64,000 nt of DNA from Proteles cristata cristata (taxonomy: Eukaryota; Chordata; Mammalia; Carnivora; Hyaenidae): positions 992,001 through 1,056,000 of the forward strand of contig JAESUZ010001757.1 of assembly GCA_017311185.1 (NCBI GenBank). Reading direction: 5' to 3'. The notes under the pieces were generated by a model. The model had not been told where the DNA came from and searched no databases. It saw only the letters and a list, made by a program, of their open reading frames with translations. The position numbers were made by a program, and so were the translations under genes. How positions within the stretch are numbered: the stretch's first letter is position 1; the number at the start of each line of letters is the position of its first letter. Of this stretch, positions 34,687 through 46,167 are shown piece after piece.

Positions 34687-34706
34687 GGAATTCTGGGAAA
34701 TGTAGT
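34687..34706 (-). promoter_or_regulatory. ZNF143/THAP11-like motif
   Basis: On the minus strand the 20 bases read ACTACATTTCCCAGAATTCC, close to the ZNF143/SBS consensus (ACTACAATTCCCAGAATGCC type). It lies just beyond the ERVL relic, so it may be a relic of proviral or unrelated origin. Occupancy is unknown. Confidence 0.4.
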
Positions 34707-35160
34707 TCATTGTAGCCATGCTGACACATTACAAAGCCACCACAAAAGTAATTTATAGTAGATTGTTATAGTAGATCATTATGGGGTAGAGGATCCAATC
34801 TAAAAAAAAAAAAAAAGGATCCTGGCATGATCTTCTTTCCCGAAGAATTCATCTAACAAGATGATTCCTTTTACCTACAAAGTCCTGATTCCATGAAATA
34901 TCTGTGTGTTATGGCCCCGGGGAGATTATCAAACGAGAGCTGTTTTCAGAAACACAGATTATTTTTTAATAAATAAATGCTTAGCGGTGTGAAATTATAC
35001 TCACGGTGTGAATGAATTTATCAATTATTTTTCTGGAGAGACTAAAGTGTGTTTAGGTTTGAGTCTGTTTTTTTTAATGTTTCGTCTTCAAAGAATTAGA
35101 ATTTGCTTTTAAGTTAAAAAGTGTGCCGCAGGCTGGTGCGATTGTAATATGCTTTTGCAG

Positions 35161-35212
35161 TTTAATGAAAGGAAAGTCTCGGCTGCCTGGGATGCTGCTC
35201 ATTGTGGTGCTG
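35161..35212 (+). other. Possible first coding exon with signal-like peptide
   Basis: An AG acceptor-like site with a short T-rich lead (gcttttgcag) ends at 35160 and a strong GTGAGT donor is at 35213-35218. Between them an ATG at 35165 opens 16 codons, MKGKSRLPGMLLIVVL, in phase 0 at the donor: a basic start followed by a hydrophobic run, as in a signal peptide. I cannot name a gene with this start, and such patterns arise by chance. Without the donor the frame stays open to 35350. Confidence 0.2.
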
Positions 35213-36309
35213 GTGAGTGATCATCGTGGTTTCAGATGGACCATTCCTGGAAGAGGAGAGAATCGACTGCCCCAATCTAGGGAAGTGCTCTTGTGCGGCC
35301 AGCACTCTTTCTCTTTTGTTTCTGAAGTCTATAATCTAAGAGACAGCTGACATCAACTTTTGTCTCTCACCATAGGAATCTATGGTTTTCTCTTAGAAAA
35401 TGGTGAGGTGATTGCTCTGCACAAGGAAAGAGTGCATAGGTGTGAGTGTGTGGGTGGGACATGACAGGTTCGCAGGGACTTACAGGGCAGACTTCACGAC
35501 AGAGAACAGCTAAAGGAAAAGACAGTACAAATGAAACAAAGGGAAATTGCCCTTCCTTACCTCAGGACAATTTACGAGTTCTTGGTAAAGATATTCATCC
35601 ACCCAACACTGCTGGTGTTTCTAAAAATTTCCATCACACAGTAACTCTCAACACCTGTCTCAGACACAGGAATAAGGAAAGACCATAAGTGGGAACTATA
35701 GTAAGTGCACAAACAATGTCACCATTGTAGTGCCAAAGTGGGTCATCCCGGCTAACTTGCTGAATTGAAGGATTTTTTAAAAAAAGAGTGTGTGGTGTCT
35801 TTGACATAGTATTGGCTGCATAGTTACTTAACAAATACAATTGGATGTTTGAATAAGTAAGAAAAGAGTCACATTTGCTCTTTGTGTAAATGTTTGGCAA
35901 ATATGTGGTCCTATCCCAAAAGAATTCAGATTTTTTTACCCCACCTTTTTGGTCCTTGAGGCTTTAAAATCTCAAATAAAGTTGATCCTTACAATTAAAG
36001 CATGTTAGGATCACAATGGACAGAGACGCTGAACAATAGAACAAAGGGAGGAGGGACGAACATAGTACAGAGTGGAAAGAATTATGGAAATTTTCCACCT
36101 GTGGACTGGACACACCCTTGTGCAAACAAAGCTTTTGAGCAAAGCCCGTAGTTTATAAAAATGTGATAAAACACTTGATAAACCCTAAGAGCCCTAAGAA
36201 AATAATCAGTAAGTTCTTTTCTTTTTTTTTTTAAATCCTCCAAAGTCACTACCACGTGCTGAACAGTTGAAGGGGAAAAACGTTTTGTCATGTTTGTTTC
36301 CAAATGTCG

Positions 36310-36570
36310 ATTTCCTTTCTGGAGTTCCAGAAGTCGGAGCTACGGTCAAAAGCGTGAGGCTGCACGTCAGCAGTTCTGATCTTGCACTGGCCTTTGTCCT
36401 AACGAAGTCCTAGCGTCAGTCCCTGCGGCCACCACGAACTGGCCGGCTCTGACAGGAGGCGCTGGGCTGGTTGTCGCAGGGGAGCTGTCAGGCACGTTCC
36501 TCTCTCTCCTCTCTTCTCTCTCTCTCTCTCTACTGATGCTGTTTCTCAAGCTCTGCAGTGTGCTCTGCGT
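36310..36570. promoter_or_regulatory. CpG-rich island in AT-rich DNA
   Basis: About fourteen CpGs in roughly 260 bp (for example at gtcggagctacgg, aaaagcgtgaggctgcacgtc, ctgcggccaccacgaactggccgg, ggaggcgctgg), far above the surrounding DNA, ending in a (CT)n tract. No SINE or LTR accounts for it. Could be a small promoter or enhancer, or a GC-rich unrecognised repeat. Confidence 0.35.
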
Positions 36571-36871
36571 CACTCAAGACAAGGCAGAGGAGGAAGATGC
36601 AGGCAATCTCTCCTAGGACAAATGACAGAGGTCCCCTGAGAGCACTTGGCAAGACTGAATACCCTACTTCCTTCCCCCAACGCCTCTTTGAACCTCTTTG
36701 TCAAAATAAAAAAAAAAAAATCAAACAACTATAGATTTTTATGACTATGAGACTAAAATAAAATTGCTTAAACTCTTTTGCTTAATATTAAGCACTCAGA
36801 TAATCTCAAAGGGGGTCTTTAAACATCCAGCTATGGATAAGCTGCATTTTTCTTAGAAATGGTGTAACCCA

Positions 36872-37114
36872 GAGGTGCCTGGGTGGCTCAGTCAGTTGAG
36901 CATCCGACTTCGGCTCAGGTCATGATCTTGTGGGTTTGTGGGTTGAGCCCCATGTTGGACTCTGTGCTGACAGCTCAGAGCCTGGAGCCTGCTCTGGATT
37001 CTGAGTCTCCCTCTCCCTCTGCCCCTCTTTCGTTCTCTTTCTCTCTCTCTCTCTCTCAAAAATAAACATTTTAAACAATTTTAAAAAAACATTCAAAAAA
37101 TTTTTAAAAAGAAT
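36872..37114 (+). mobile_element. SINEC
   Basis: Target duplication GTGTAACCCA at 36862-36871 and 37115-37124. (CT)n in the body is expanded and the tail is an irregular 'aattttaaaaaaacattc' series. Confidence 0.92.
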
Positions 37115-37189
37115 GTGTAACCCATGTCTTCCACTTCTTTTGCATTTGACTTTGGACTGCCAGGCCCAGGAACAGTCTACTTTGGGTCA

Positions 37190-37400
37190 AATGTTATGTG
37201 ACTTTGGTGCTTTACAGCTTTCAAAGAGCTTTTACACGAAAATGATCTCATCAGGTCTTCAGATAACGCTGAGGAGAGGCGGGTAGGGTGGATGGAGAGT
37301 CTGTCACCATTTCTCATGGAGGAAAGAAGAGTAAACAAGTTATGTAACGTGGCCAAGGTCACTCAGCACTTCCGTGTCGGAACCAGATTCCAACCTAGAC
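37190..37400 (-). repeat. MIR
   Basis: Antisense MIR: 'tcaaagagcttttacacgaaaatgatctcatc', 'catggaggaaagaagagtaaacaagttatgtaacgtggccaaggtcactcagc', 'cggaaccagattcc'. Confidence 0.7.
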
Positions 37401-37644
37401 ATCTGTCTTTTTTTCTTGTTTTCGATTTATTTTATCACATCAAGCCAGCCCTGAAGGCAAGGTGTGTGCAACCTCCTAATTCAACAGGCAGGTTAAATAC
37501 CTGCAAATTTACAGCCGAGTGTGGTGGTCTCAGTAGCTATGCTTGATAGGTGACAACGATTTCCTTAGTCTCATACTCTTTTCTCCCTACTGCTATTATC
37601 ATTTTCTTCCCTGGCCAGTATCCTCTGTTTCACATTCATAAAAG

Positions 37645-37780
37645 CAGAAACACCCTCTTCTATCCCTTCTGGTTCTTTTCTTGCTCTCTCTTTTTCTCTC
37701 CCTTAATCTTTCTCCTTTTTCTTTCTCCATTCTCTCTCCCTCCCTCTTTCTCTCTTTCTTTTTTTTTGTTTGTTTTTCGT
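37645..37780. repeat. Long pyrimidine-rich tract
   Basis: About 130 bases of nearly pure C/T on the plus strand with few purines (tcttttcttgctctctc..., ccctccctctttctctctttctttttttt). Strand asymmetry of this length can form triplex DNA. The frames reading through it (S/L/F-rich, or K/R/E-rich in antisense) are compositional artefacts. Confidence 0.8.
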
Positions 37781-37977
37781 AGTATGTTGGGTACTGAAAG
37801 TAACGCATTACTGAAATATAAGAGAATTAGATCTGCGATTTTACGATTTCATATAACTCTATAGATCTCTGTTGTTTTAGTTGTAAAACTGTGTTTCCTA
37901 AAATAATGATTTTTCTACAGCAGTGGAGAAAAAAGGGAGGAAATGTTATTTTTTATGCTAGGTTTAGAAAGTATATG

Positions 37978-38200
37978 GTGGGGAATCTGGGTGACTCAGT
38001 CTGTTAAGCGTCCTACTTCGGCTCAGGTCACGATCTTGTGGTCCGTGAGTTCGAGCCCAACGTCGGGCTCTGTGTTGACATCTCAGAGCCTGGAGCCTGC
38101 TTCAGATTCTGTGCCTCCCTGTCTCTCTGCCTCTCCTCATTCACACTCTGTCTTTCTCAAAACTAAATAAACATAAATATATATTTATATATAAATATTT
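37978..38200 (+). mobile_element. SINEC with AT-expanded tail
   Basis: Head 'gtggggaatctgggtgactcagtctgttaagcg', good B box 'gagttcgagccc', tail 'aaactaaataaacataaatatatatttatatataaa' merging into AT-rich DNA. No clear target duplication. Confidence 0.9.
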
Positions 38201-38224
38201 ATATACTTTTAAAAATATAATATG

Positions 38225-39410
38225 TATATAACTTTAAAAATGTAAAAAAACCCCATATGGTTAAAAAATATTTTTGAGCGCTACCTAATTTTTAAGTTTT
38301 CTTATTTTAAAGTTATAGATGAAGTGATCAAACCGCAGGTCTTTGGTCTGTAAGTTAAATGTGTAGTGATTTAAATCTACAGTGATTTCCATTAGCCTCA
38401 TCAATAAGCCACTTTTCATTTAAACTACCAGACAGGTTCCCCAAGACTTAGAAAAGAGAGAAGTCACAGTTTTAGCAAGATGATCCTACTTTCACCATTA
38501 CTAATACCTGATAATTTCTCACACTGATGACATTATTTTACACTAAAGTCTAATAGTCAACACAAAAGCAACAACAAAAGAAAGGAAAGCAGAAATGGTC
38601 ATTCTAGCCCTTGAATTCTCTGGTTTTCTTTGTCGAGCTCAGACAGAGGAGGAGCTGGGGGTGTTGAAGTACCGACTAAAATGAGCTGCATTTAGATCCT
38701 ATCTACAAAGGTTTTTCCTAGGAGGAAGCCCTTATTTAGCGTTAAACCCATGGTTCTGTAGACTTGTATGCTCTGAACACAGCTGCGTAATTAGTAATCA
38801 TCATTAATCATTTCTCCTTCTGTCCTTCTATCACCAACAAAATTACGGCAACCTATATTTTTAGTAAACTTTAATTGCAAGTTTAATTTGATAGTTATTT
38901 ATCACTTTAAGTAGCAGTTTGCTGAACTGATTACACAAATCTAAAATGATGTTTCTGAAGATAGAAATAAAGCTTCTCATCAGGAATAAATAAGATTTTC
39001 AAAAGAAGAGTATTTTCCTCTTGGGGAAAAAAAAGGAATTAAAAAGAGGGGGAAAAAAAAAACACCCTAGAAAACCAGGCTCCCAGGCGTCTTCTATCTT
39101 TAATGTGAAAATGAGTATTCATGTGGGATGGCTTTATACCTATTGGAAAATGCATATCAAGTAACAAATGTATAATTTATGGAACTGATTGCTTTAAGCA
39201 GAAAAGCTTAAAAATTAGGTTTTGCAACTCAGGTTGTTCTCATGAGGCAAACACATGCTAATTATTCAGAATTGAAACCTACTCATGAAATGGAAAAAGG
39301 AAAAGAAACGTAAAGGAATGTTTGAGAAGTAAAATGTTCTGCCCTTCTCAGAAATATCTTCTTATCTCTTTCTGTAGGAAGAGATCAGATGGTTGTTTGA
39401 AAACCCCATC
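38225..39410. other. Unique block, candidate conserved noncoding element
   Basis: Repeat-free apart from short A-runs at 39029 and 39054. Contains clustered homeodomain-type cores (gcgtaattagtaatcatcattaatcatt at 38785-38812; ttaattgcaagtttaattt near 38871; tgctaattattcag at 39257). No coding frame of note. Confidence 0.4.
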
Positions 39411-39414
39411 AGAG

Positions 39415-39620
39415 GGGTGCCTGGGTGGCTTGGTCGGTTATATGATTGACTCTTGATTTTGGTTCAGGTCATGATCTCATGGTTTGTGAGTTTGAGCCCT
39501 GCATTTGGGTCCACGCTGACAGCATGCTGCTTGGGATTCTCTCTCCCTCTCTCTCTGTCCCTCCCCTGCTTGTGCTCTCTCCCTCTCTCTCTTGCAAAAT
39601 AAATAAATAAAGTTAAAAAA
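39415..39620 (+). mobile_element. Older CAN-SINE
   Basis: Head 'ggggtgcctgggtggcttgg', A-box region 'tgattgactcttgattttggttcagg', tail 'aataaataaataaagttaaaaaaa'. The 'cttgattttgg' wording is the older non-Fc type. Confidence 0.88.
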
Positions 39621-39625
39621 ATACT

Positions 39626-40590
39626 AGCTATGTTCTCTTATTACTTATGCTGGTGGTGGATGCCTGAGTGTGTGTTTCATTTTTATTCTTTATACTGAGT
39701 ATAAATGTTATCATATACTCTTGTAAATGTATGATTTACAAATTTGATGTTTTTCCCTAAGAGATGAGTCAGTTTTTATCATTTCAATTCCGTATCTTGA
39801 AATTCTAACATTCCTATCTCCTAAAGGTAACCTCTGCCCAGAGATAACTATGAAGAAACTCAAATTTCCAGACTCGGAGACCATGCTGCCATAGAGGGGG
39901 AAAAAAATAAAAAAAAAAAACTAAACTAAACTAAAAAAAAAAAAAAAAAGCATAAAAACCCAGACAAAAGAATCCTTGGTTGAATGATTTTTAAAAGTTA
40001 TCATCCACGTGTATTGCTTGTCTGACACTCAAGGCCAGCTGAGTGCAATCTTTCTAAGAATATTTCTCAGAACTTCCCTCTGGGGCTCTTTCCTTGTTAA
40101 ATATGATTCCCTGGGCAAGCCTACACTTTCCACCTTTGTGCCTTCGATGATCTCATTCCAGTTACCTGCTTTTTCCACCCTCTTGACGACTGACCATCGA
40201 AGTTTGACCTCTCCTGGGAAATCACTGTGATAACCTCATAACCTCAATCTGAAGTGTTCTGGCCTCCTCCAGAACTCTTTAACAACTGCCTGTTTAATTC
40301 TTTTAGCAGTTAACCTTGTGTGCCTTCTAACACCTGCATTTTCACTACCAGATTCCTTTTCCTTCCAGGCACAGAGCTGGGCTGTATTTCTGATCCTCCC
40401 CTACAGGCAGCCACAGACCATGCAATCCTGTACTGTTCAAAGGAATGCAGGCACCAGGAGCATATACCTCCTCTGGCCTGGCTGTAACATCTCCTCCACA
40501 AATCCTCCACAGCTACTTTCATTTCTCCCTAGTGATTGCTTACAGGGGTCCCAGGGAAGCACTTTTAGAGCTCCAGGGAATTGCAGGCTC
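39626..40590. other. Unassigned DNA with CTAAA/A-rich tract
   Basis: A-rich (CTAAA)n tract at 39900-39950, preceded by 'gactcggagaccatgctgcc'; possibly the tail of an unrecognised retrocopy. The 125-codon frame (40318-40695) lies in unassigned sequence and runs into the hAT relic. Confidence 0.4.
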
Positions 40591-40594
40591 ATAT

Positions 40595-40770
40595 TAGGAG
40601 TCAGCAAATTTTTCTGTAAAGGGTCAGATAAATATCTTAAGGCTTCCCAGGTACATAAGGTCTTTATTGCTGCCGCTGCTTCTACAACCCTTTAAAAATG
40701 GAAAAATCTTGCTTAGCTTCCAGAATTGGGTGAGATTTGACCTGTGGATTGTAGTTTTCCAACCCCTCCT
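40595..40770 (-). mobile_element. hAT-Charlie MITE (TCAGCAAA type)
   Basis: Left end 'aggagtcagcaaatttttctgtaaagggtcagataaatatctt'; right end 'gacctgtggattgtagttttccaacccct'. These are the two ends of the well-known MITE beginning CAGGGGTCGGCAAACT. The middle is internally deleted. Confidence 0.7.
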
Positions 40771-41156
40771 CAAGGGGAAAGATCTTGAATTTCAGAATGT
40801 TTATGTAAAGCAGTCTTCTTCCCCCTGTCCCCTGAGCCCTGTCTCTGCAACTGACTCCTTTGGATTCTAATGGGAATATTCATTACTATGTTTAGCGTTC
40901 TCTGAACTATAGCTATGAGACTGTGTTGGTCAAATGCAGTAAAAAGATAATAATCACTTGGTAAATTTGAACCAAGCAGAGATCCAAATTCAAGAAGCTG
41001 GGACCCACTCACTCTGGTCAGTCTTCTTCACCTCAGTGTTGCTCACCCTGGAAATATATTATTTGTTACTCCACTTGGCACAGTTCTTATCTAGGAAACC
41101 ATCATGGCCAAACCAATCTGCTGCTTTAAACTCACAGCTTTGAAATCCAGCAGAAG

Positions 41157-41381
41157 GGGGGCGTCTGCGTGGCTCAGTCGGGTACGTGTCTGGCTTCGGC
41201 TCAGGTCATGATCTCACAGCTTGTGGGTTTGAACCCCACGTCAGGCTCTGTGCTGACAGCTTGGAGTCTGGAGCCTGCTTCAGATTCTGTGTCTCCCTTT
41301 CTGTACTTTCCCTGCTCACACTCTAACTCTCTCTCTCAAAAAAATAAATGAACACTAAAAAAAAAAAATTAAAAAGAAAAA
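41157..41381 (+). mobile_element. SINEC
   Basis: Target duplication GAAATCCAG[C/G]AGAAG at 41142-41156 and 41382-41396 (one mismatch). Head carries ggggcgtctgcgtggctcag. Confidence 0.95.
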
Positions 41382-41396
41382 GAAATCCAGGAGAAG

Positions 41397-43600
41397 AAAT
41401 TGCCAAGCGGGAGGGTGAATCAAGAGGAGAAGCTAGAAGAGTAAACAAAAAAAGAAGACGGTGTGTGTCACCACATAAATTGTATCTGCAACACATATGG
41501 AAACTTCAGGTATATCTGACTCATAGTACTAATGATATCTTTATGGCTTCCCTTCTTCTCTTCCCCACTTTTCTAAAACAACCCAAACCTGTGAATATTT
41601 TTTTCTCTATATATTCTCAGTTCATACTGATGCATAGAACTCACTAGAATCAACATGTTCAGGCCACCTTTGGGAGCAAGTCAGAGTGGTGCAATGAAAG
41701 GTTCAAGGAGGAACACACCTCACTACAGCCTCGTTCCCTGAAAAAGCTTGCCAAGATGTTGTGGTTCTCATGTGGGAAAGCACTCCTTCACCTCTATGAA
41801 ATGGCCATTCCCACTAAAGCAGCAGATTGTGTTTGTTTTGACACTGAATACATCACTATTTCCTCTTTTTTTTTTTTATTTTATTTTTTTTGCCACAGTA
41901 GTCTTAGAAAAATGGTCCTCTATGTTTTGGATTCCCATCTTCCTATCTCTGGAAATACATTCTAGGCTAGAATAGATCATAATTCTCAGCAGCCACAAAT
42001 GGACTCAAATAGCTTACTTATATGGGAGCCTTGACTCTACCAGTCTCCTTTCATTATCTAACCAGCTAGTATTAATACAACATCCATACCTCATTCAACT
42101 CTTCTAGGGAAACAGTATTTCACTAAAACCTCTGAAAACCGTCATCGTGGGACTTTAAGAAGCAATAGAAAACCCAATTGAGTAGAAACTGACCTCCTTT
42201 CTGGCTGTTCTGATAGATCCCACTGAGTAGCTGCAGACTTTATAGTACCTGTCCCTCAGGCCAGGACACAGGACACCTCCTGCTTGCGTCTAAGGCCTCT
42301 AGAAACCAAAGGTGGCAGTGGTGGAGGGGAGGGGGAGGGGGAGGAGTAGCTTTCACCCTCCCGTAAATGAAAGAATGCTGGTCTATTTGGTTAGGCTAGT
42401 CTAGAATGACCCAAAGGGATAGAGTAGACTTGGTTTTGTATTCAGTCTCCTAAACTCTTTCTTCTAATGCAATTATGTAAAATATAACTTAATAAAAAAG
42501 AGTGAGAGTATCTAAGTTTCTTGAAATGTTTATTTCATAAGAAAGTTTTTCCTTCTTTGAATGAGTTTTAAGGTTTGTATCATGATATTCCCCACACTCC
42601 AAAAAAAATGATGAAAAGATGAGCAGTTTTAAATTTTGAATACCTAAAGAGATGCTTTGACCCTTGTTAAATTTTGTTTGAGGAAATTCATAGAAAGTTA
42701 CTGTGAAGCAACCGTGTTCTTAGAAAGCTTAATCGAGACTCAATTGGGTCAGTTCTAGGTTATTCTGGGAGCTGGATGCATTTGTTCTCTCTCTGAATCA
42801 CAGACTCTGACATGTGATTTTACAAGTTCTTGGTCTTTTTCTAAAAATTGACAGGCATATGGAAAAGTTAATAATTCAGTGAGGAAAATATGCTTATGTC
42901 TGCAAACAGCAGAGGTGAAAAAAAGGTGCTCTATTTTTAATGCGGATCTTCTCCCTAGGAGTATTAAAAATGCAAACCCAAAACTGACGGAGAGAAGGTA
43001 CAAACATTATTGGCCCTTAAATCTTCTCTGCAGGTTTTCATTGTTATGTAATGTTTTCATTTTCCTTGACATGAAATTAGAGCCCAGCTTCCAATCAGGA
43101 GACCCTACATTACAGAACCTCTAAAATTTAAAAAGGGAAGAGGAGCTTTTAGAAAAATGGGGCTTTTGTGAAATATAGCCATATTTCATGAAAATAGCAA
43201 TAACTATGTTACTTCTGTCGAATTTAAAGATAAAATTGAGAATGATTGTCTAATAAATGATGTTAATGTCTTTTATGAATGAGTGGATGCAAATCAGATC
43301 TGGTATCTTTCAAGGAGATTGAATAGGACTTACCTATCTCTAGTACTTTCCCTATTTTCTATAACTCTTTGCAATGATATTCCGGTTTTATTTGGAAAAT
43401 AGCTGTCAAACTATAAAAATAGCCCCATAGCTCATAACAAAAATATGTCGTCTTCAAACTAAAGAGAAATATATTTTCTTTTAGATCATGAAAACTCCCA
43501 TTCTTAGGGTTATTCTTCCATTTGTCCAAAACGGGACAGAAAACTACCTACAAGAAGCCCAACCTTAGGTAGATAACTTTTGAAATAATACATAGATTCT
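41397..43600. other. Unassigned unique DNA, 2.2 kb
   Basis: Contains a T-rich run at 41866-41890 and a G-rich tract (GGGGAGGGGGAGGGGG) at 42326-42341. No recognised exon or repeat. Confidence 0.45.
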
Positions 43601-43659
43601 TTGAAAGAAAACCATTTGTGCTGACAGGCTTTGCTGTGAACAATGGGACAGGAACAAGG

Positions 43660-43950
43660 TTTATTCCCACCAGGAACATGGATTTCCTTTGCCTGGAATC
43701 CTTTCTTTTCCATCTTTTCATGGCTGCCGCTCAGCTTAAAGTCACCCTTCAGCGATCTTTGTGATCACTCAATCTAAGTAGGTGCCCTTTTATATAATTG
43801 TCTATGTAGCACTTATCACTAACTGATATTCTTGGGTTTTGTTTGTTTAATGTCAATCTCCTTGCACTCGAAGGGCATGAACTTTGTTTTATGCTATACT
43901 ATACCCCCATGCCATGCTATGCTCCCAGCATCTAACGTACCTGCTAACGC
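43660..43950 (+). repeat. L2 3' end
   Basis: L2-like order: 'tttgcctggaatcctttcttttcc', 'agtaggtgcccttttatataattgtctatgtagcacttatc', 'caatctccttgcactcgaagggcatgaactttg'. Confidence 0.6.
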
Positions 43951-43954
43951 AAGT

Positions 43955-44310
43955 GTTGTGGGTTGAATTGTATCCCCGTCCCAAAGATGGATTGACATCC
44001 TAACCCCAATGTCTCAGAATGACATTATTTAAAATAAAAGTTTCTACAGATGCAATTAGTTAAGTTGAGGTCATATGGTATAGTGTAGGCCCTCATTCCC
44101 AAAGGACTACTGTCCTATAAGAAGAGCAAGACAAACACACAGAAAACATAATATGGAGACACAGACACATGGAGAAAATGGTTATGTAAAGACAGAGATA
44201 GAGATTAGAGTTTTGCTGCTATAAGTCAAGGAATGCCTGGGAATACCAGAAGCTGGAGGAGGCAAGGAAGGACCCTCCATTAGAGGCTTTGGAAGGAGCC
44301 TTGCCAACAC
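43955..44310 (+). mobile_element. MLT1-type MaLR LTR, 3'-truncated
   Basis: Starts 'tgttgtgggttgaattgtatccccgtccc', then 'cctaaccccaatgtctcagaatgacattattt', 'gcaattagttaagttgaggtcat', 'cctataagaagag', 'gaagctggaggaggcaaggaaggaccctcc', 'gccaacacctcgatt'. This is the MLT1A-like LTR order; the last part (polyadenylation region) is missing. Confidence 0.78.
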
Positions 44311-44612
44311 CTCGATTCTTTTTTCAAATGCTGGGGGCTGACTTTCCACATTTTTAACCAGTGGCCAATATATGCCTTAAAAAGAAAACTAAACTAAAAA
44401 AAAAAAGGGGGAGTGGGTTTTGCAATAAATACCCTTTGTATAACAAAGGGGCTAAAACATACCATTCTATTGCAGTTCTCTGCTTTGGCTTGAAATAATA
44501 TTGTCATAATTTCATCAGAAATACATTGAAGAGAAAAGGTGTTTACAATTTTGTGCTCATATTACTATAAGTTTGCAAGTTTCAGCTAGCATCATTTAGT
44601 AATGTAAAAATG

Positions 44613-44718
44613 CATTTTATATGTATAAACATATATATGTTATATACATATATATACATATGAAAACATAATATGTTTTACATATTTACATATGTATACA
44701 TATATACATATATATGTT
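44613..44718. repeat. (TATATG/ACATAT)n microsatellite
   Basis: Imperfect TA/TG/CA alternation ('tatatgtataaacatatatatg...acatatgtatacatatatac'). Confidence 0.88.
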
Positions 44719-45033
44719 GTGTTTTCCTTTCTTGCATCAATGGGAGCACACCTTTGGAGGCACTGGATGGAATCATAGCTAAACTAAAGCCAATCCCAGT
44801 TTTTAAGAAGAAATTTTCACAGCACTTTTGGATAGAAGATTTAAAAAACAGGACGAATCAATGTGAAAAGGATGAAAAAAGTATTCTGGATTATTAATTT
44901 ACAAGGTCTACATGACCAAAATTGGCAATAGCTCAACAACACAAATTCAAAATGTACTCATTATTAAAACTGATTTTTAGGGATCGTTTTTTAAAAAATC
45001 TGTAATTACTTGAAATCCAATTGGGTGCACATG

Positions 45034-45035
<2 letters not shown>

Positions 45036-45081
<46 letters not shown>
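45036..45081. repeat. (TG)23 microsatellite
   Basis: 46 bases of uninterrupted TG following 'cacatgca'. Likely polymorphic in length and able to adopt Z-DNA. Confidence 0.97.
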
Positions 45082-45084
<3 letters not shown>

Positions 45085-46167
45085 TCACTAGCATTTGGGA
45101 ACCCAAAGAAATTATATGATGAGTTGTTTTGTGAAGCTACAACAGTCTTACTATTTATACTGAATATCTCTTTATAACTCCATGGTAAGCATCTTTATTG
45201 ATCTTATAAGAGCACTTTCTTTTGGAGGCCTATTGTCCTGTTGCAGTTTTCTCTCGGTCTCATCTGGACACAATACATAGAATTAAGCACAAGGAAGCAT
45301 ATGGATGTACTGAAAGCAAAGAGCAAACTTTGCGCAAAGTCGTGTGCAGGGTCTGAGGGCGTTTCCTGTCTCACAGGAAACATGTACATCATGACCTGTC
45401 ATCTATACTGTCTAGCCCAGTGTCTCCTAACTTCCTGGAATAAAACCAAACTAAGCAAAAGAATAAAATTGACAGTTTTTCTGTGTTTTGGAATTCTAAA
45501 CTCTTGTTACTGGAATCCTAAATCTTTCAACTCTGCTGGATATTGCATTTTCCAATATTAACAGTGTTTTTTTATGCCATGTTTTTTTCTTTACATGTAA
45601 TGCTTCTATGTACATCTCATATATTGCAACTCATCTTAAGTGTTATATAATGAAACTCTGTTGATCTTACATCAAGAGGAAAATATTGACTTGTTATTCA
45701 AATTAACTTTTGTTTTTATTTCTGTTAATGGCTTACACAAAATGCATTTTGCCTTAAATATCAATTGCGTTTTAGATGTAGGCAAATGTAGGGAAATAAG
45801 TGCTATGAAAACAATCTTCAGTTTATCCTGTGAGCTTACCATTCCTGTTGGCTAGTTGTTGGCTCAATGTTTTCCACATCTGATAGATATGTTTCAACGT
45901 GGCTTTTATAAGAAACCATCCCATATGGAGATAGGGTTCTATTTTATCAGCACTGTCACCATCGATGACATGATCATTGCCACTTTTCAATTCGTAGAAA
46001 ATCCAGCATTACCTACCAAGTTGGGAACAACTTGTAAAAAGTGCACTAATTGTTTTAATGAGAATCACCTGTTCAGTAGCAGTGGCGGTTTAGGGACTCA
46101 TGGTAGGTCCGGGGAGAGCTTCTGTATCAGAAGCTTCCACACTGCATAGATTAATAAAATGGTACGG

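Larger units (their letters stand above)
34541..36861. other. Repeat-poor DNA with possible regulatory or exonic signals
   Basis: Apart from an A14-15 run near 34802-34816 I recognise no repeat. It holds a ZNF143-like site, a possible first coding exon, a CpG cluster and a (CT)n tract, described separately. It is the most gene-like stretch of the window, although no gene is identified. Confidence 0.45.
44311..46155. other. Unassigned DNA with microsatellites
   Basis: Between the microsatellites at 44613-44718 and 45036-45081 and to 46155 no repeat family is recognised. Frames up to 106 codons (45241-45561, 45856-46149) have no recognisable domain or splice support. Confidence 0.45.

Noticed and set aside
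37550..37864. 104-codon S/L/F-rich frame and its K/R/E-rich antisense partner
   Set aside because: Explained by the homopyrimidine tract.
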